Assembly: GCA_019416775.1 (NCBI GenBank)
Contig: DXWR01000102.1
Location: 1 to 15,343, forward strand
Direction of reading: 5' to 3'
DNA from: Oscillospiraceae bacterium
GTDB taxonomy: Bacteria; Bacillota; Clostridia; Oscillospirales; Ruminococcaceae
DNA length: 15,343 nucleotides
The translations under genes were made by a program, and so were the position numbers. Positions 7,396-15,341 of this stretch are shown one piece after another (the first letter of the stretch is position 1; each line of letters opens with the position of its first letter). The notes beneath the pieces are model-generated. The model was not told where the DNA came from. It made no database searches and worked only from the letters and a program-made list of their open reading frames with translations.

Positions 7396-9024
7396 TCAAT
7401 ACATTCCCATGCCCGGGTTAGCACCTGCGGCAGGAGCCGGATTTTCTTCCGGAATATCCGCAACCAAGCTCTCGGTGGTGAGCACCATACCAGCCACGCT
7501 GGCAGCATTCTGCAGTGCGCTCCGGGTTACCTTAGCGGGGTCCACGATACCAGCCGGAATCATGTCCTCGTACACTTCGTTGGCGGCATCATAGCCGTAA
7601 CCAATTTTACCGGAGGTGAGAATCTTATCGATAATCACGCTGCCTTCCACACCAGCGTTCTTGGCGATCTGACGAACCGGCTCTTCCAGAGCTTTGTAAA
7701 CAATGCTCATACCGGTCTTTTCGTCGCCGGTGGAAGCATCCATCAGTTCCTTCACTGCGGGCATGGCGTTCAGCAGAGCGGTACCGCCGCCGGCTACAAT
7801 GCCTTCTTCCACAGCAGCCTTGGTGGCAGCCAGAGCGTCTTCGATGCGCAGCTTCTGTTCCTTCATTTCCACTTCAGTGGCAGCACCGACCTTGATAACA
7901 GCAACACCGCCGGCCAGTTTTGCCAGACGTTCCTGGAGCTTTTCACGGTCGAAATCGCTGGTGGTGTTTTCGATCTGAGAACGAATCTGTTCCACACGAG
8001 CCTTGATGGCTGCGCTGTCGCCAGCACCGTTGACGATGATGGTGTTTTCCTTGTCAACCTTCACCTGACCAGCACGGCCCAGCATGCTCATGTTGGCATC
8101 CTTCAGCTGCAGGCCCACTTCCTCGCTGATTACAGTGCCGCCGGTGAGGATTGCAATATCCTGGAGCATTTCCTTGCGGCGGTCACCAAAGCCGGGAGCC
8201 TTTACGCCAACCACAGTGAAGGTGCCGCGCAGACGGTTGAGGATCAAGGTGGAGAGAGCTTCGCCTTCGATGTCCTCTGCGATGATGCACAGCTTCTGGC
8301 CGGTCTTGACGATCTCTTCCAACAGAGGCAGGATTTCTTGGATGTTGGAGATCTTCTTATCGGTAATCAGCACCAGAGCATCGTCCAGCACTGCTTCCAT
8401 CTTTTCGGTATCGGTGGCCATATAAGGAGAAATATAACCACGGTCAAACTGCATACCTTCCACCACTTCGCTGTAGGTTTCCGCAGTTTTGGATTCTTCC
8501 AGAGTGATTACACCGTCCGCAGTGACCTTTTCCATGGCGTCGGCAATCAGTTTGCCCACTTCTTCATCCCCGGCAGAAATAGAAGCAACCCGGGCGATGT
8601 CCTTGGAACCGGCAACCTGCTGAGAGTTGGCTTTGATGGCTTCCACTGCCACATCCACAGCCTTCTTCATGCCCTTGCGGACTTCCATGGGATTGGCGCC
8701 GGCAGCTACGTTCTTCATGCCTTCCCGAACCAGAGCCTGGGCCAGCAAAGTAGCGGTGGTGGTGCCGTCACCGGCGTTGTCGTTGGTCTTAATCGCCACT
8801 TCCTTCACCAGTTGAGCGCCCATGTTTTCAAAGGCGTCTTCCAGCTCGATTTCCTTGGCGATGGTAACACCGTCATTGGTAATCAGGGGAGCGCCGTACT
8901 TCTTATCCAGCACTACGTTGCGGCCTTTGGGGCCCAGGGTAATTTTTACGGTGTTGGCCAGCTTATCAATACCGGCCTGCAATGCTTTTCTGGCTTCTTC
9001 GCCATAAATAATATTCTTAGCCAT
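7396..9024 (-). CDS. groEL: Chaperonin GroEL (Hsp60)
   Basis: GroEL is the double-ring ATP-driven folding chamber of the cytoplasm. The 542-residue protein is complete: the equatorial domain includes GPKGRNV (31-37), D51 and the ATP-binding loop GDGTTT (85-90). The apical domain spans about 190-375. The hydrolytic aspartate is D396, and the chaperonin signature AAVEEGIVAGGG is at 403-414. The C terminus ends GMGMY, without the long GGM repeat tail common in other GroEL proteins. ATG 9024 is preceded by AAAGGA about 12 bases upstream. It lies 40 bases after groES in one transcript controlled by CIRCE. Confidence 0.98.
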   Translation of the reverse strand: MAKNIIYGEEARKALQAGIDKLANTVKITLGPKGRNVVLDKKYGAPLITNDGVTIAKEIELEDAFENMGAQLVKEVAIKTNDNAGDGTTTATLLAQALVREGMKNVAAGANPMEVRKGMKKAVDVAVEAIKANSQQVAGSKDIARVASISAGDEEVGKLIADAMEKVTADGVITLEESKTAETYSEVVEGMQFDRGYISPYMATDTEKMEAVLDDALVLITDKKISNIQEILPLLEEIVKTGQKLCIIAEDIEGEALSTLILNRLRGTFTVVGVKAPGFGDRRKEMLQDIAILTGGTVISEEVGLQLKDANMSMLGRAGQVKVDKENTIIVNGAGDSAAIKARVEQIRSQIENTTSDFDREKLQERLAKLAGGVAVIKVGAATEVEMKEQKLRIEDALAATKAAVEEGIVAGGGTALLNAMPAVKELMDASTGDEKTGMSIVYKALEEPVRQIAKNAGVEGSVIIDKILTSGKIGYGYDAANEVYEDMIPAGIVDPAKVTRSALQNAASVAGMVLTTESLVADIPEENPAPAAGANPGMGMY

Positions 9025-9064
9025 AATCCAGATTCATCCTTTCTTACGTTGGGCTACCGAAGAA

Positions 9065-9352
9065 TTAGTCTTCCACCGTAGCCAAAATTTCGCTCTGCTT
9101 CAAGATGGTATATTCTTCGCCGTCCACCTTTACCTGGGTGCCGGCGTACTTGCTCATCAATACTTTGTCGCCCACTTTGAGCTCCATTTTCACTTCCTTG
9201 CCATCTACCATACCGCCGGGGCCCACTGCCACGACTTCCGCCATCTGAGGCTTTTCCTGGGCAGATTCGGTGAGGATAATGCCGCCTGCGGTGGTTTCTT
9301 CTGCTTTGCACATTTTAATGACCACACGGTCGCCTAAAGGTTTGATCGTCAT
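9065..9352 (-). CDS. groES: Co-chaperonin GroES (Hsp10)
   Basis: GroES forms the heptameric lid of the GroEL chamber. The 95-residue protein starts with the family's MTIKPLGDRVV and has the mobile loop that docks on GroEL at about 16-33 (EETTAGGIIL within it). The roof hairpin and the typical GDKVLMSKYAGTQVK segment follow. ATG 9352 gives the usual length. An in-frame TTG at 9358 would add two residues, but it leaves only four bases after AAAGGG. It is the first gene of the heat-shock operon, just downstream of the CIRCE element. Confidence 0.96.
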   Translation of the reverse strand: MTIKPLGDRVVIKMCKAEETTAGGIILTESAQEKPQMAEVVAVGPGGMVDGKEVKMELKVGDKVLMSKYAGTQVKVDGEEYTILKQSEILATVED

Positions 9353-9381
9353 ACTCAAAACACCCTTTCACAAAAGTAACC

Positions 9382-9408
9382 TTAGCACTCCTTTTGCCTG
9401 AGTGCTAA
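9382..9408. promoter_or_regulatory. CIRCE element (HrcA operator) of groESL
   Basis: TTAGCACTC at 9382-9390 and GAGTGCTAA at 9400-9408 form a perfect inverted repeat with a nine-base spacer, identical to the CIRCE consensus. It lies between the groE -10 box and the groES start, so it is in the early transcribed region. HrcA repression relieved by heat or protein misfolding is the established mechanism. hrcA itself is not in the window. Confidence 0.97.
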
Positions 9409-9417
9409 CTGTATACT

Positions 9418-9445
9418 ATTGTAGCCCTTTTCCCAAGAATTTCAA
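9418..9445 (-). promoter_or_regulatory. Sigma-A type promoter of groESL
   Basis: On the minus strand, -35 TTGAAA (9440-9445) and -10 TACAAT (9418-9423) are 16 bases apart. The start of transcription would be near 9410-9412, directly before the CIRCE repeat, which is the standard arrangement for HrcA-controlled groE operons. Confidence 0.8.
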
Positions 9446-9529
9446 GACCTTTTTTCGGTGAAATCGTAAACAAATTTTGAACAGTAAAGGGAAAATCAAA
9501 CAATATCTTTCTTCTTGTCAATTTTTTGT

Positions 9530-9552
9530 AAACAGGGAAAATTTTCCTGTTT
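9530..9552. promoter_or_regulatory. Near-perfect palindrome, candidate operator of the P-type ATPase gene
   Basis: AAACAGG at 9530-9536 and CCTGTTT at 9546-9552 are perfect inverted arms. The centre is AAAATTTT (9538-9545) plus one extra G at 9537. The 3' arm covers the position of the -35 box for the extended -10 promoter at 9568-9576, where a bound repressor would block RNA polymerase. A related string, AGTAAAGGGAAAAT, occurs about 45 bases upstream (9483-9496). I do not recognise the regulator. Confidence 0.45.
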
Positions 9553-9567
9553 TCCCACCTTGAAATA

Positions 9568-9576
9568 TGATACAAT
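9568..9576 (+). promoter_or_regulatory. Extended -10 promoter of the P-type ATPase gene
   Basis: TG-A-TACAAT fits the extended -10 form. The -35 region at 9548-9553 (TGTTTT) is poor, as is common when the TG extension is present. Transcription would begin near 9583 and leave a leader of about 115 bases. The 9446-9697 interval between groE and this gene otherwise holds AT-rich sequence and the palindrome at 9530-9552; I see no gene in it. Confidence 0.65.
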
Positions 9577-9697
9577 GGGCATAACAGTTTTGAAATCCGG
9601 GGCTCCTTTTCCCAGGCATGGGAACGGCCCGGCTTGGCATAAGATTTTCCGCGGGTTTTCCGCTTGCATTACCTTAGATACAAAGGAGAGAACAACC

Positions 9698-12070
9698 ATG
9701 TCTGACGCAGACACATCCCTCGCCGGGCTGACTCAGCAGCAGGTAGCCCAACGGGTGGAACAGGGACAGACCAACCTGACCCAAACCGTCCCCACCAAAT
9801 CGGTGAAACGGATCATCCGGGACAATATCTGCACCCTGTTTAACTTAATCAACGTGATCCTGGCGGTGCTGGTCATTGCAGTGGGGTCCTACAAAAACGT
9901 GCTGTTTATGGGGGTCATTCTCTGCAACACCGCCATCGGCATTTTCCAGGAGATCCGGGCCAAGCGCACGGTAGACCGGCTCAGCTTGATTTCCGCCCCC
10001 AAAGCCCATGTCCTCCGGGACGGCGCCTTGATTCAGCTTCCCATGGAGGAACTGGTGCTGGACGACATTATGGTGCTGGAGGCAGGCCAGCAGGTCGGGG
10101 CAGACTGCGTGCTGCTGGAAGGAAACTGCGAGATGGACGAAAGCCTCCTTACCGGGGAAAGCGACCCTATTCACAAAGCCCCGGGGGAGGAGCTGCTCAG
10201 CGGCAGCATTGTGGTCAGCGGAAAAGGATACGCCCGGATCAACCGAGTGGGCAAGGAAAGTTATGCCGCTAAAATCCTAGGGGATGTGAAATACATCAAA
10301 AAGCCCCACTCCGAAATTATGGTGGCCATCAACCAGATCTTAAAGGTGATTGGTATCGGCATTATCCCCGTGGGATTGCTGCTCTTCGGCAAATCCCTGT
10401 TTTTTACCGACGCGGACTTTTCTTTAGCCATTGTCTCCACCGTTGCCGCCCTGATCGGCATGATTCCGGAAGGTCTGGTGCTGCTTACCAGCGTGGTGCT
10501 GGCGGTCAGCGTCATCCGCCTTTCCCGGCACAAAACCCTGGTGCAGGAATTGTACTGCATTGAAACCCTGGCCCGAGTGGACACCCTCTGCCTGGACAAA
10601 ACCGGCACCATCACCGAAGGGCGGCTGGATGTCAAGGAACTGGTTCCCTTACCCGGCCACACCATGGAAGAACTGGAGGAAATCAGCCGGTTTTTGCTCT
10701 CCAACCTTCAAGACAACAACCCCACTTATCTGGCCATGTCCCATCGGTTTGGCGACGGCACTCCCCTGCCGGGAGCGGTGGTAGTGCCCTTTTCTTCCGC
10801 CCGAAAGTGGAGCGGCGTCTATCACTCCGCTTACGGCACCTGCTGCATGGGTGCGGGACAGTTCTTGCTGGGAGAGGACTACGAAGCCATCCGGCCACAG
10901 GTAGAGTGGTACTCCCAAAAGGGCTATCGGGTCATTACCCTGGTGAGAAGCCCCCTTCCCTTCCGGGAACAACAGCTGCCGGGAGAACTTACTCCCATCG
11001 GCTTAGTGGTAATCCGAGATGTGATCCGAAAAGAAGCGCCGGACACTCTGCGCTACTTTAAAGAACAAGGGGTGGACATCAAAATTATTTCCGGCGACGA
11101 CCCGGTGACGGTGAGCCAGGTGGCCCGCCGGGCAGGGCTGGAACACTGGGATTTAGCGGCCGATGCCACCAAACTGGACACCCCCGAAAAACTGGCTCAG
11201 GCAGCCCAGACCTGTCAAGTCTTTGGACGGGTCACGCCCCGGCAGAAATTGGAGCTGGTGCAGCTGCTGAAAAGCCAGGGGCACACCGTGGCCATGACCG
11301 GAGACGGGGTCAACGATGTTTTGGCGCTGCGGGAAGCCGACTGCTCCATTGCCATGGCCCAGGGCAGCGACGCCGCCCGGAACGTATCCCAACTGGTGCT
11401 GCTGGACTCCAACTTTGCCTCCATGCCCAAAGTGGTGGCAGAGGGGCGCCGAAGCATCAACAACATCCAGCGCAGCTCCTCTTTGTTCTTAGTCAAAACC
11501 ATCTTTTCCGCCATATTGGCAGTGCTGTTCCTGTTTTTGCCGGTGACCTATCCCTATGTGCCCATCCAGCTCACCATGATCAACGCCTTGACCATCGGCG
11601 CTCCCAGCTTCATTTTGGCGCTGGAACCCAACCGGGAACGAATTCAGGGCCGGTTCATCTACAATGTGATCTGCCGCTCCATTCCCGGCGCCTTGACTGT
11701 AGTCATCGGAGTGGCGCTGGTACAGCTGGGCTATCTGTTTGAATTGGATTTCAACATGGTCTCCACCATGACGGCGGTATACACCGGCGTTGCAGAATTG
11801 GCCGTACTGTTCTGGGTCTGCAAGCCCTTTAACGGCCTGCGGATTGCTTTGTATGTGGTGATGAGCTTGGGCTTTGTACTGGGCATTACCCTTCCCTTTA
11901 CCGGAGATCTGTTCAGCTTCTACTCCTTTGATTGGATCCACCTTTGGACGTTGGTTCCCTTTGCTGCGGCAGCTTGGGCCATGATGTGGGGATTTGGAAA
12001 ACTGACCCGCCGAACCATTCAAAGGATCGAGCAACACGGAGAACAAAAACGGGCCAAAAGCCATGCTTAA
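9698..12070 (+). CDS. Cation-translocating P-type ATPase, CtpE-like
   Basis: This membrane pump moves a metal cation at the cost of ATP. All P-type landmarks are present in the 790-residue protein: TGES (152-155) in the actuator domain, PEGL (257-260) in membrane helix 4, the phosphorylated aspartate D300 in DKTGT, and TGDGVND (534-540) in the hinge. The nucleotide domain (about 305-440) is compact. MGAG stands where many P-type ATPases have KGAPE; I recall that CtpE-type pumps also lack that lysine. No heavy-metal-binding N-terminal domain or CPC motif is present. The GLTQQQVAQRVEQGQTN start, the PEGLVLLTS helix and the TIGAPSFILALEPN helix resemble Mycobacterium CtpE, a proposed calcium transporter, so calcium is a plausible but unproven substrate. 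ATG 9698 has AAAGGAG at 9682-9688. It is a single gene, divergent from groE. Confidence 0.93.
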   Translation: MSDADTSLAGLTQQQVAQRVEQGQTNLTQTVPTKSVKRIIRDNICTLFNLINVILAVLVIAVGSYKNVLFMGVILCNTAIGIFQEIRAKRTVDRLSLISAPKAHVLRDGALIQLPMEELVLDDIMVLEAGQQVGADCVLLEGNCEMDESLLTGESDPIHKAPGEELLSGSIVVSGKGYARINRVGKESYAAKILGDVKYIKKPHSEIMVAINQILKVIGIGIIPVGLLLFGKSLFFTDADFSLAIVSTVAALIGMIPEGLVLLTSVVLAVSVIRLSRHKTLVQELYCIETLARVDTLCLDKTGTITEGRLDVKELVPLPGHTMEELEEISRFLLSNLQDNNPTYLAMSHRFGDGTPLPGAVVVPFSSARKWSGVYHSAYGTCCMGAGQFLLGEDYEAIRPQVEWYSQKGYRVITLVRSPLPFREQQLPGELTPIGLVVIRDVIRKEAPDTLRYFKEQGVDIKIISGDDPVTVSQVARRAGLEHWDLAADATKLDTPEKLAQAAQTCQVFGRVTPRQKLELVQLLKSQGHTVAMTGDGVNDVLALREADCSIAMAQGSDAARNVSQLVLLDSNFASMPKVVAEGRRSINNIQRSSSLFLVKTIFSAILAVLFLFLPVTYPYVPIQLTMINALTIGAPSFILALEPNRERIQGRFIYNVICRSIPGALTVVIGVALVQLGYLFELDFNMVSTMTAVYTGVAELAVLFWVCKPFNGLRIALYVVMSLGFVLGITLPFTGDLFSFYSFDWIHLWTLVPFAAAAWAMMWGFGKLTRRTIQRIEQHGEQKRAKSHA

Positions 12071-12123
12071 TTGGACGTCTCGCTTCCCACCACACATTTT
12101 TAAAAGATAACAAAACCAATATG

Positions 12124-12159
12124 GAGGAGAACGCCGCTGTTCTCCTCATTTTGATTTTT
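12124..12159 (+). terminator. Rho-independent terminator of the P-type ATPase gene
   Basis: GAGGAGAAC (12124-12132) and GTTCTCCTC (12139-12147) form a perfect nine-pair stem with a six-base loop, followed by ATTTTGATTTTT. A weaker stem, AGATG/CATCT at 12162-12179 followed by T's, may act as a backup. Confidence 0.88.
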
Positions 12160-12244
12160 CCAGATGATCTGCGGCATCTTTTTAGGAAACCGAAAGGAAA
12201 TCCCCGGATTTTTCGAGAAATTGTGTGCATTTTGCCCTGTGGTC

Positions 12245-12253
12245 TGTTATAAT
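12245..12253 (+). promoter_or_regulatory. Extended -10 promoter of the pyrophosphatase gene
   Basis: TG-T-TATAAT is a perfect extended -10. No good -35 stands 16-18 bases upstream; TTGTGT at 12221-12226 is 21 bases away. Transcription would begin near 12260. The gene-free interval 12071-12425 therefore contains, in order, a terminator, this promoter and the pyrophosphatase leader. Confidence 0.65.
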
Positions 12254-12259
12254 GAAGAA

Positions 12260-12425
12260 AAGCAGGTTTGGGTTGCTGCAAAAAGAAATCCTGCATTCCT
12301 GTTTTCCCTAGAAAAGACACGGTCTGCTCCAATCAAAATCCAAGCAGGCCCCAAGATACGCGTTTGTATGCGGAAAATACACGCAGCCGAAAGCCATGCT
12401 GCAACTCAAAAGGAGGCCTTTGCCA
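12260..12425 (+). promoter_or_regulatory. Long 5' leader of the pyrophosphatase gene
   Basis: About 165 bases lie between the likely transcription start and the ATG. A stem GCAGC (12383-12387) with GCTGC (12398-12402) sits just before the ribosome site AGGAGG (12411-12416). I see no match to a known riboswitch, including the manganese-sensing yybP-ykoY type that might be expected for a manganese enzyme. The leader may simply be long, and function is uncertain. Confidence 0.3.
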
Positions 12426-14075
12426 ATGAAACCGATCTTCGTGATTGGCCATAAAAACCCGGATACCGACTCCATCTGTTCGGCCATCTGCTACGCCAAT
12501 TTAAAGCAAAAGATCACCGGCGACACCTACATCGCCTGCCGGGCCGGAGCAGTCAATAACGAAACCAAGTATGTTTTGGATTCCTTCGGGGTAGAAGAGC
12601 CCCAGTTGGTGCAGTCTCTGGAACCCCGGGTGGCAGATGTACAGTACCGGAAGGTGGAGGGCATCAACCGCCGGGTTTCCTTAAAACGGGCTTGGGAACA
12701 TATGCGGGACAATCAAATCCAAACCATTCCGGTGTTGACCAAATGGGGGCAGCTCAAAGGTATCGTCACCCTGGGGGACGTGGCCCGGTTTTACATGGAG
12801 GACCAGGGCGCCAGCGCTTTGGCCGAGGCCAAAACCAGTTACCGCAACATTGTGGATACCCTGAAAGGGGAAATGATTGTAGGCGATCCCGACGCCTACT
12901 TCACCCAGGGCAAGGTGGTGGTTGCCGCCGCCAACCCGGATGTGATGGAGGATTACATCGGCGAGCACGACATGGTCATTCTGGGCAACCGCTACGAGGG
13001 CCAGCTCAGCGCCATTGAAATGAAGGCAGGTTGCATCGTGGTCTGCTTGGGAAGTCAGGTTTCCAAAAGCATTCAAAAACTGGCGGAAGAAGCGGGCTGC
13101 ACCGTGATCTGCTCTCCCCTGGACACCTACACCTGCGCCAAACTCATCAACCAAGCGGTACCGGTGCGCCATGTCATGCGGACCGATGACATCATCTATT
13201 TCCGGGAAAGCCATTTGGTTTCGGATGTAAAGTCCACCGTGTCCAAACTGCGCATTCGCTATTATCCTGTCCTCAATGAGGCAGGCCGCTATGTGGGAAT
13301 GCTGTCCCAGCGCAACTTGTTGGACATTGAACGGCAGCGGGTAATCCTGGTGGACCACAACGAACAGGGCCAGGCGGTGGACGGCATCAAGGACACCGAA
13401 GTGATTGAAATTATCGACCACCACCGCATCGACCCGGTGGAAACCATGAACCCCATTTATTTCCGCAACCAGCCCTTAGGCTGCACCGCCACCATTGTCA
13501 CCATGATGTACCAGGAAAACGGCGTGGAAATCTCCCCCACTATCGCCGGGCTGCTCTGTTCCGCCATCCTTTCCGACACCCTGATGTTCCGCTCCCCCAC
13601 CTGCACTCCTGTGGACGAAGCTATGGCTAAAAATCTGGCTAAAATTGCCGGCATTGACATCGAAAAGCACGCTTCCGCCATGTTCAGCGCTGCTTCCCAA
13701 TTAGAGGACAAAACCCCCGACGAAATCTTCCATCTGGATTGCAAGCGGTTCCAGTGCTCGGATAAATCCATCGCCGTCGCCCAGGTAACCGGTATGAGCA
13801 AAGACGAGCTTCAACGGGTGAAGGAAGAGATGCTGCCCTATTTGCAGCAGACCCTCCCCAGTTCCGGAATGGATATGCTGTATCTGATGCTCACCAACAT
13901 TTTGGAGCAGTCCACCGAACTGCTTTTTGTGGGCAGCGGCGCCAAGGACACCGTGGCAACGGCATTCCCTACCCTGAATTGCCTGGAAAACAGCATCCTT
14001 CTGCCGGGAGTGGTCAGCCGCAAAAAGCAGCTCATCGGCCCCTTGATGTCTGCCATTGAAGCCAACGGGGAATAA
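12426..14075 (+). CDS. Family II inorganic pyrophosphatase with CBS-DRTGG regulatory insert (CBS-PPase)
   Basis: This cytoplasmic enzyme splits pyrophosphate to phosphate and drives biosynthesis forward; the family needs manganese or cobalt. The 549-residue protein has a split DHH domain: metal ligands H9, D13 and D15 in GHKNPDTDS at the start, then D310 (DHN) and D331-H332-H333 (DHH) after the insert. The insert comprises CBS1 (about 70-125), a DRTGG domain (about 140-240) and CBS2 (about 247-303). The DHHA2 domain ends with the substrate-binding SRKKQ (531-535). In studied CBS-DRTGG enzymes such as that of Clostridium perfringens, AMP and ADP inhibit while ATP and diadenosine polyphosphates activate. 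ATG 12426 follows AGGAGG by nine bases; an ATG at 12396 lacks a ribosome site. Confidence 0.95.
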   Translation: MKPIFVIGHKNPDTDSICSAICYANLKQKITGDTYIACRAGAVNNETKYVLDSFGVEEPQLVQSLEPRVADVQYRKVEGINRRVSLKRAWEHMRDNQIQTIPVLTKWGQLKGIVTLGDVARFYMEDQGASALAEAKTSYRNIVDTLKGEMIVGDPDAYFTQGKVVVAAANPDVMEDYIGEHDMVILGNRYEGQLSAIEMKAGCIVVCLGSQVSKSIQKLAEEAGCTVICSPLDTYTCAKLINQAVPVRHVMRTDDIIYFRESHLVSDVKSTVSKLRIRYYPVLNEAGRYVGMLSQRNLLDIERQRVILVDHNEQGQAVDGIKDTEVIEIIDHHRIDPVETMNPIYFRNQPLGCTATIVTMMYQENGVEISPTIAGLLCSAILSDTLMFRSPTCTPVDEAMAKNLAKIAGIDIEKHASAMFSAASQLEDKTPDEIFHLDCKRFQCSDKSIAVAQVTGMSKDELQRVKEEMLPYLQQTLPSSGMDMLYLMLTNILEQSTELLFVGSGAKDTVATAFPTLNCLENSILLPGVVSRKKQLIGPLMSAIEANGE

Positions 14076-14090
14076 ATCAAAAATAAAATC

Positions 14091-14162
14091 AAACAGCTCA
14101 CCAGGAAAACCAAGGAGAAAGGGAAATGCTTTCTCTCGGATTCACAGGTGAGCTGTTTTTTT
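14091..14162. terminator. Bidirectional terminator between the pyrophosphatase and aldo/keto reductase genes
   Basis: AAACAGCTCACC (14091-14102) pairs perfectly with GGTGAGCTGTTT (14147-14158), followed by a T tract to 14162. A second hairpin, GAGAAAG (14115-14121) with CTTTCTC (14129-14135), lies inside the loop. On the minus strand the outer stem is followed by TTTGATTTTATTTTTG, so it probably also ends the reductase transcript. Confidence 0.8.
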
Positions 14163-14186
14163 CTATTTTTTGAAGCGATGCCGGCT

Positions 14187-15197
14187 TTACTTTTTCTTCC
14201 GCTTTGCAACATCAGTTCCGCCGAACACAGCCGACATTTCCATCCGATCCAACCCATCGTCCAATGCCTTGACCTCTTCTTGGGTCAGCTTTACTTGGGC
14301 GGCTCCTAAGTTTTCCGCCATCCGTTGAGGCTTGCGGGTGCCTGGAATGGGGACGATCCAGGGCTTTTTACAGAGCATCCAAGCCATGGAAATTTGAGCG
14401 GGAGTGGCGTTTTTCTGCTGTGCTATGGTTTCAAGCAGGTAGAGCAGCTGCTGATTCTGCTCCACCGCCTCATCGGTAAACTGAGGCATTCCAGCGCGGT
14501 AATCGGTTTTGGCGTCAAAATGTGCTCCCTTTCCATAACGTCCGGTAAGAAATCCATTGGCCATCGGAGAAAATGCAACCAAACCTACTCCCAATTCCTC
14601 CAGCACCGGGAACAACGATTCATAATGCCGGGCCATCATGGAATAGCGGTTTTGCACTGCCGTGACCGGACAGACAGCGTGAGCCCGGCGGAGATATTCT
14701 TCGTTTGCTTCCGAAATGCCCCAGTGGGTGATCTTCCCTTCCCGGATCAGATCCGCCATCATCCCGGCCACCTCTTCGGGTGGGACGGCAGGGTCAATGC
14801 GATGCTGAAAATACAGGTCAATGTGATCCACCTTCAGCCGCTTCAACGATTCTTCCACTGATTTTCGAATGGTTTCCGGCCGGGAATCCGGAATCAAGGG
14901 AAGGGGTACTTTCCCGCTGTCAAAATCAAACCGCAGACCAAATTTAGTGGCAATCACCACGTGATCCCTATAGGGTGCCAAGGCCTCCCCCACCAAACGT
15001 TCATTGACGTGGGGGTCTTCCGGGGTTCCGTAAACTTCCGCCGTGTCGAAAAAAGTATATCCCAGCTCTACCGCCTGCCGCAGCAGTCTGACGGTTTCTT
15101 TTTCCTCTGTGGGCGCACCATAGGCGTGGGAAAACCCCATGCACCCCAACCCAACAGCGGAAACCTTTAAATCCTTTCCCAATATTCTGGTATTCAT
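14187..15197 (-). CDS. Aldo/keto reductase family oxidoreductase
   Basis: This is an NAD(P)H-dependent carbonyl reductase of the AKR superfamily, with a TIM-barrel fold and a soluble cytoplasmic location. The 336-residue protein has the catalytic tetrad D51, Y56, K85 and H132 in the contexts FFDTAEVYG, TKFGL and YFQHR. The C-terminal cofactor segment is IVPIPGTRKPQRMAEN (about 280-300). There is no signal peptide, and a basic KRKKK end closes the protein. Substrate cannot be told from sequence. ATG 15197 is preceded by AAGGAA about nine bases upstream. A short open frame ends 15 bases before the start, and the gene converges on the pyrophosphatase gene. Confidence 0.94.
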   Translation of the reverse strand: MNTRILGKDLKVSAVGLGCMGFSHAYGAPTEEKETVRLLRQAVELGYTFFDTAEVYGTPEDPHVNERLVGEALAPYRDHVVIATKFGLRFDFDSGKVPLPLIPDSRPETIRKSVEESLKRLKVDHIDLYFQHRIDPAVPPEEVAGMMADLIREGKITHWGISEANEEYLRRAHAVCPVTAVQNRYSMMARHYESLFPVLEELGVGLVAFSPMANGFLTGRYGKGAHFDAKTDYRAGMPQFTDEAVEQNQQLLYLLETIAQQKNATPAQISMAWMLCKKPWIVPIPGTRKPQRMAENLGAAQVKLTQEEVKALDDGLDRMEMSAVFGGTDVAKRKKK

Positions 15198-15212
15198 CCT
15201 AGCAACTTCCTT

Positions 15213-15341
15213 TCACAAGATCAGTTGAATTTTTTGTTGATGCTGACCCACAATATTTTCATAAAGTTCCACATTCTTTTCCCAGGCCAACATCGGATCG
15301 CTTTTATTATAAAAAAATCGAGACCTCAACAGAAGTCTCGA
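15213..15341 (-). pseudogene. Partial open frame before the aldo/keto reductase, possibly a gene remnant
   Basis: On the minus strand a frame is open from the window edge to a TGA at 15213-15215. Its last 34 residues look protein-like (FFYNKSDPMLAWEKN, then an amphipathic stretch ending KIQLIL). The stop overlaps the reductase ribosome region, as in an operon. However, a strong terminator hairpin lies inside the same frame, and the only internal ATG (15291-15293) has no ribosome site. It may be the decayed end of a gene, or chance. I do not recognise a family. Confidence 0.25.

Noticed and set aside
7318..9081. 587-codon open frame on the plus strand, antisense to groEL
   Set aside because: It is a shadow of the highly codon-biased groEL gene. 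It has His/Phe/Gly-rich low-information translation and no ribosome site, and it runs through the groE terminator and the groES-groEL spacer region.
9515..9697. 61-residue N-terminal extension of the P-type ATPase
   Set aside because: It would start upstream of the predicted promoter, inside the palindrome region, without a ribosome site. ATG 9698 has AAAGGAG and matches the family's start.
12260..12425. Manganese riboswitch (yybP-ykoY) in the pyrophosphatase leader
   Set aside because: The conserved loop sequences of that class are not visible, although a manganese enzyme makes the idea attractive.
12164..12454. 96-codon open frame on the plus strand spanning the pyrophosphatase leader
   Set aside because: It begins in the intergenic terminator region upstream of the predicted promoter, has no ribosome site, and overlaps the true start of the pyrophosphatase in another frame.
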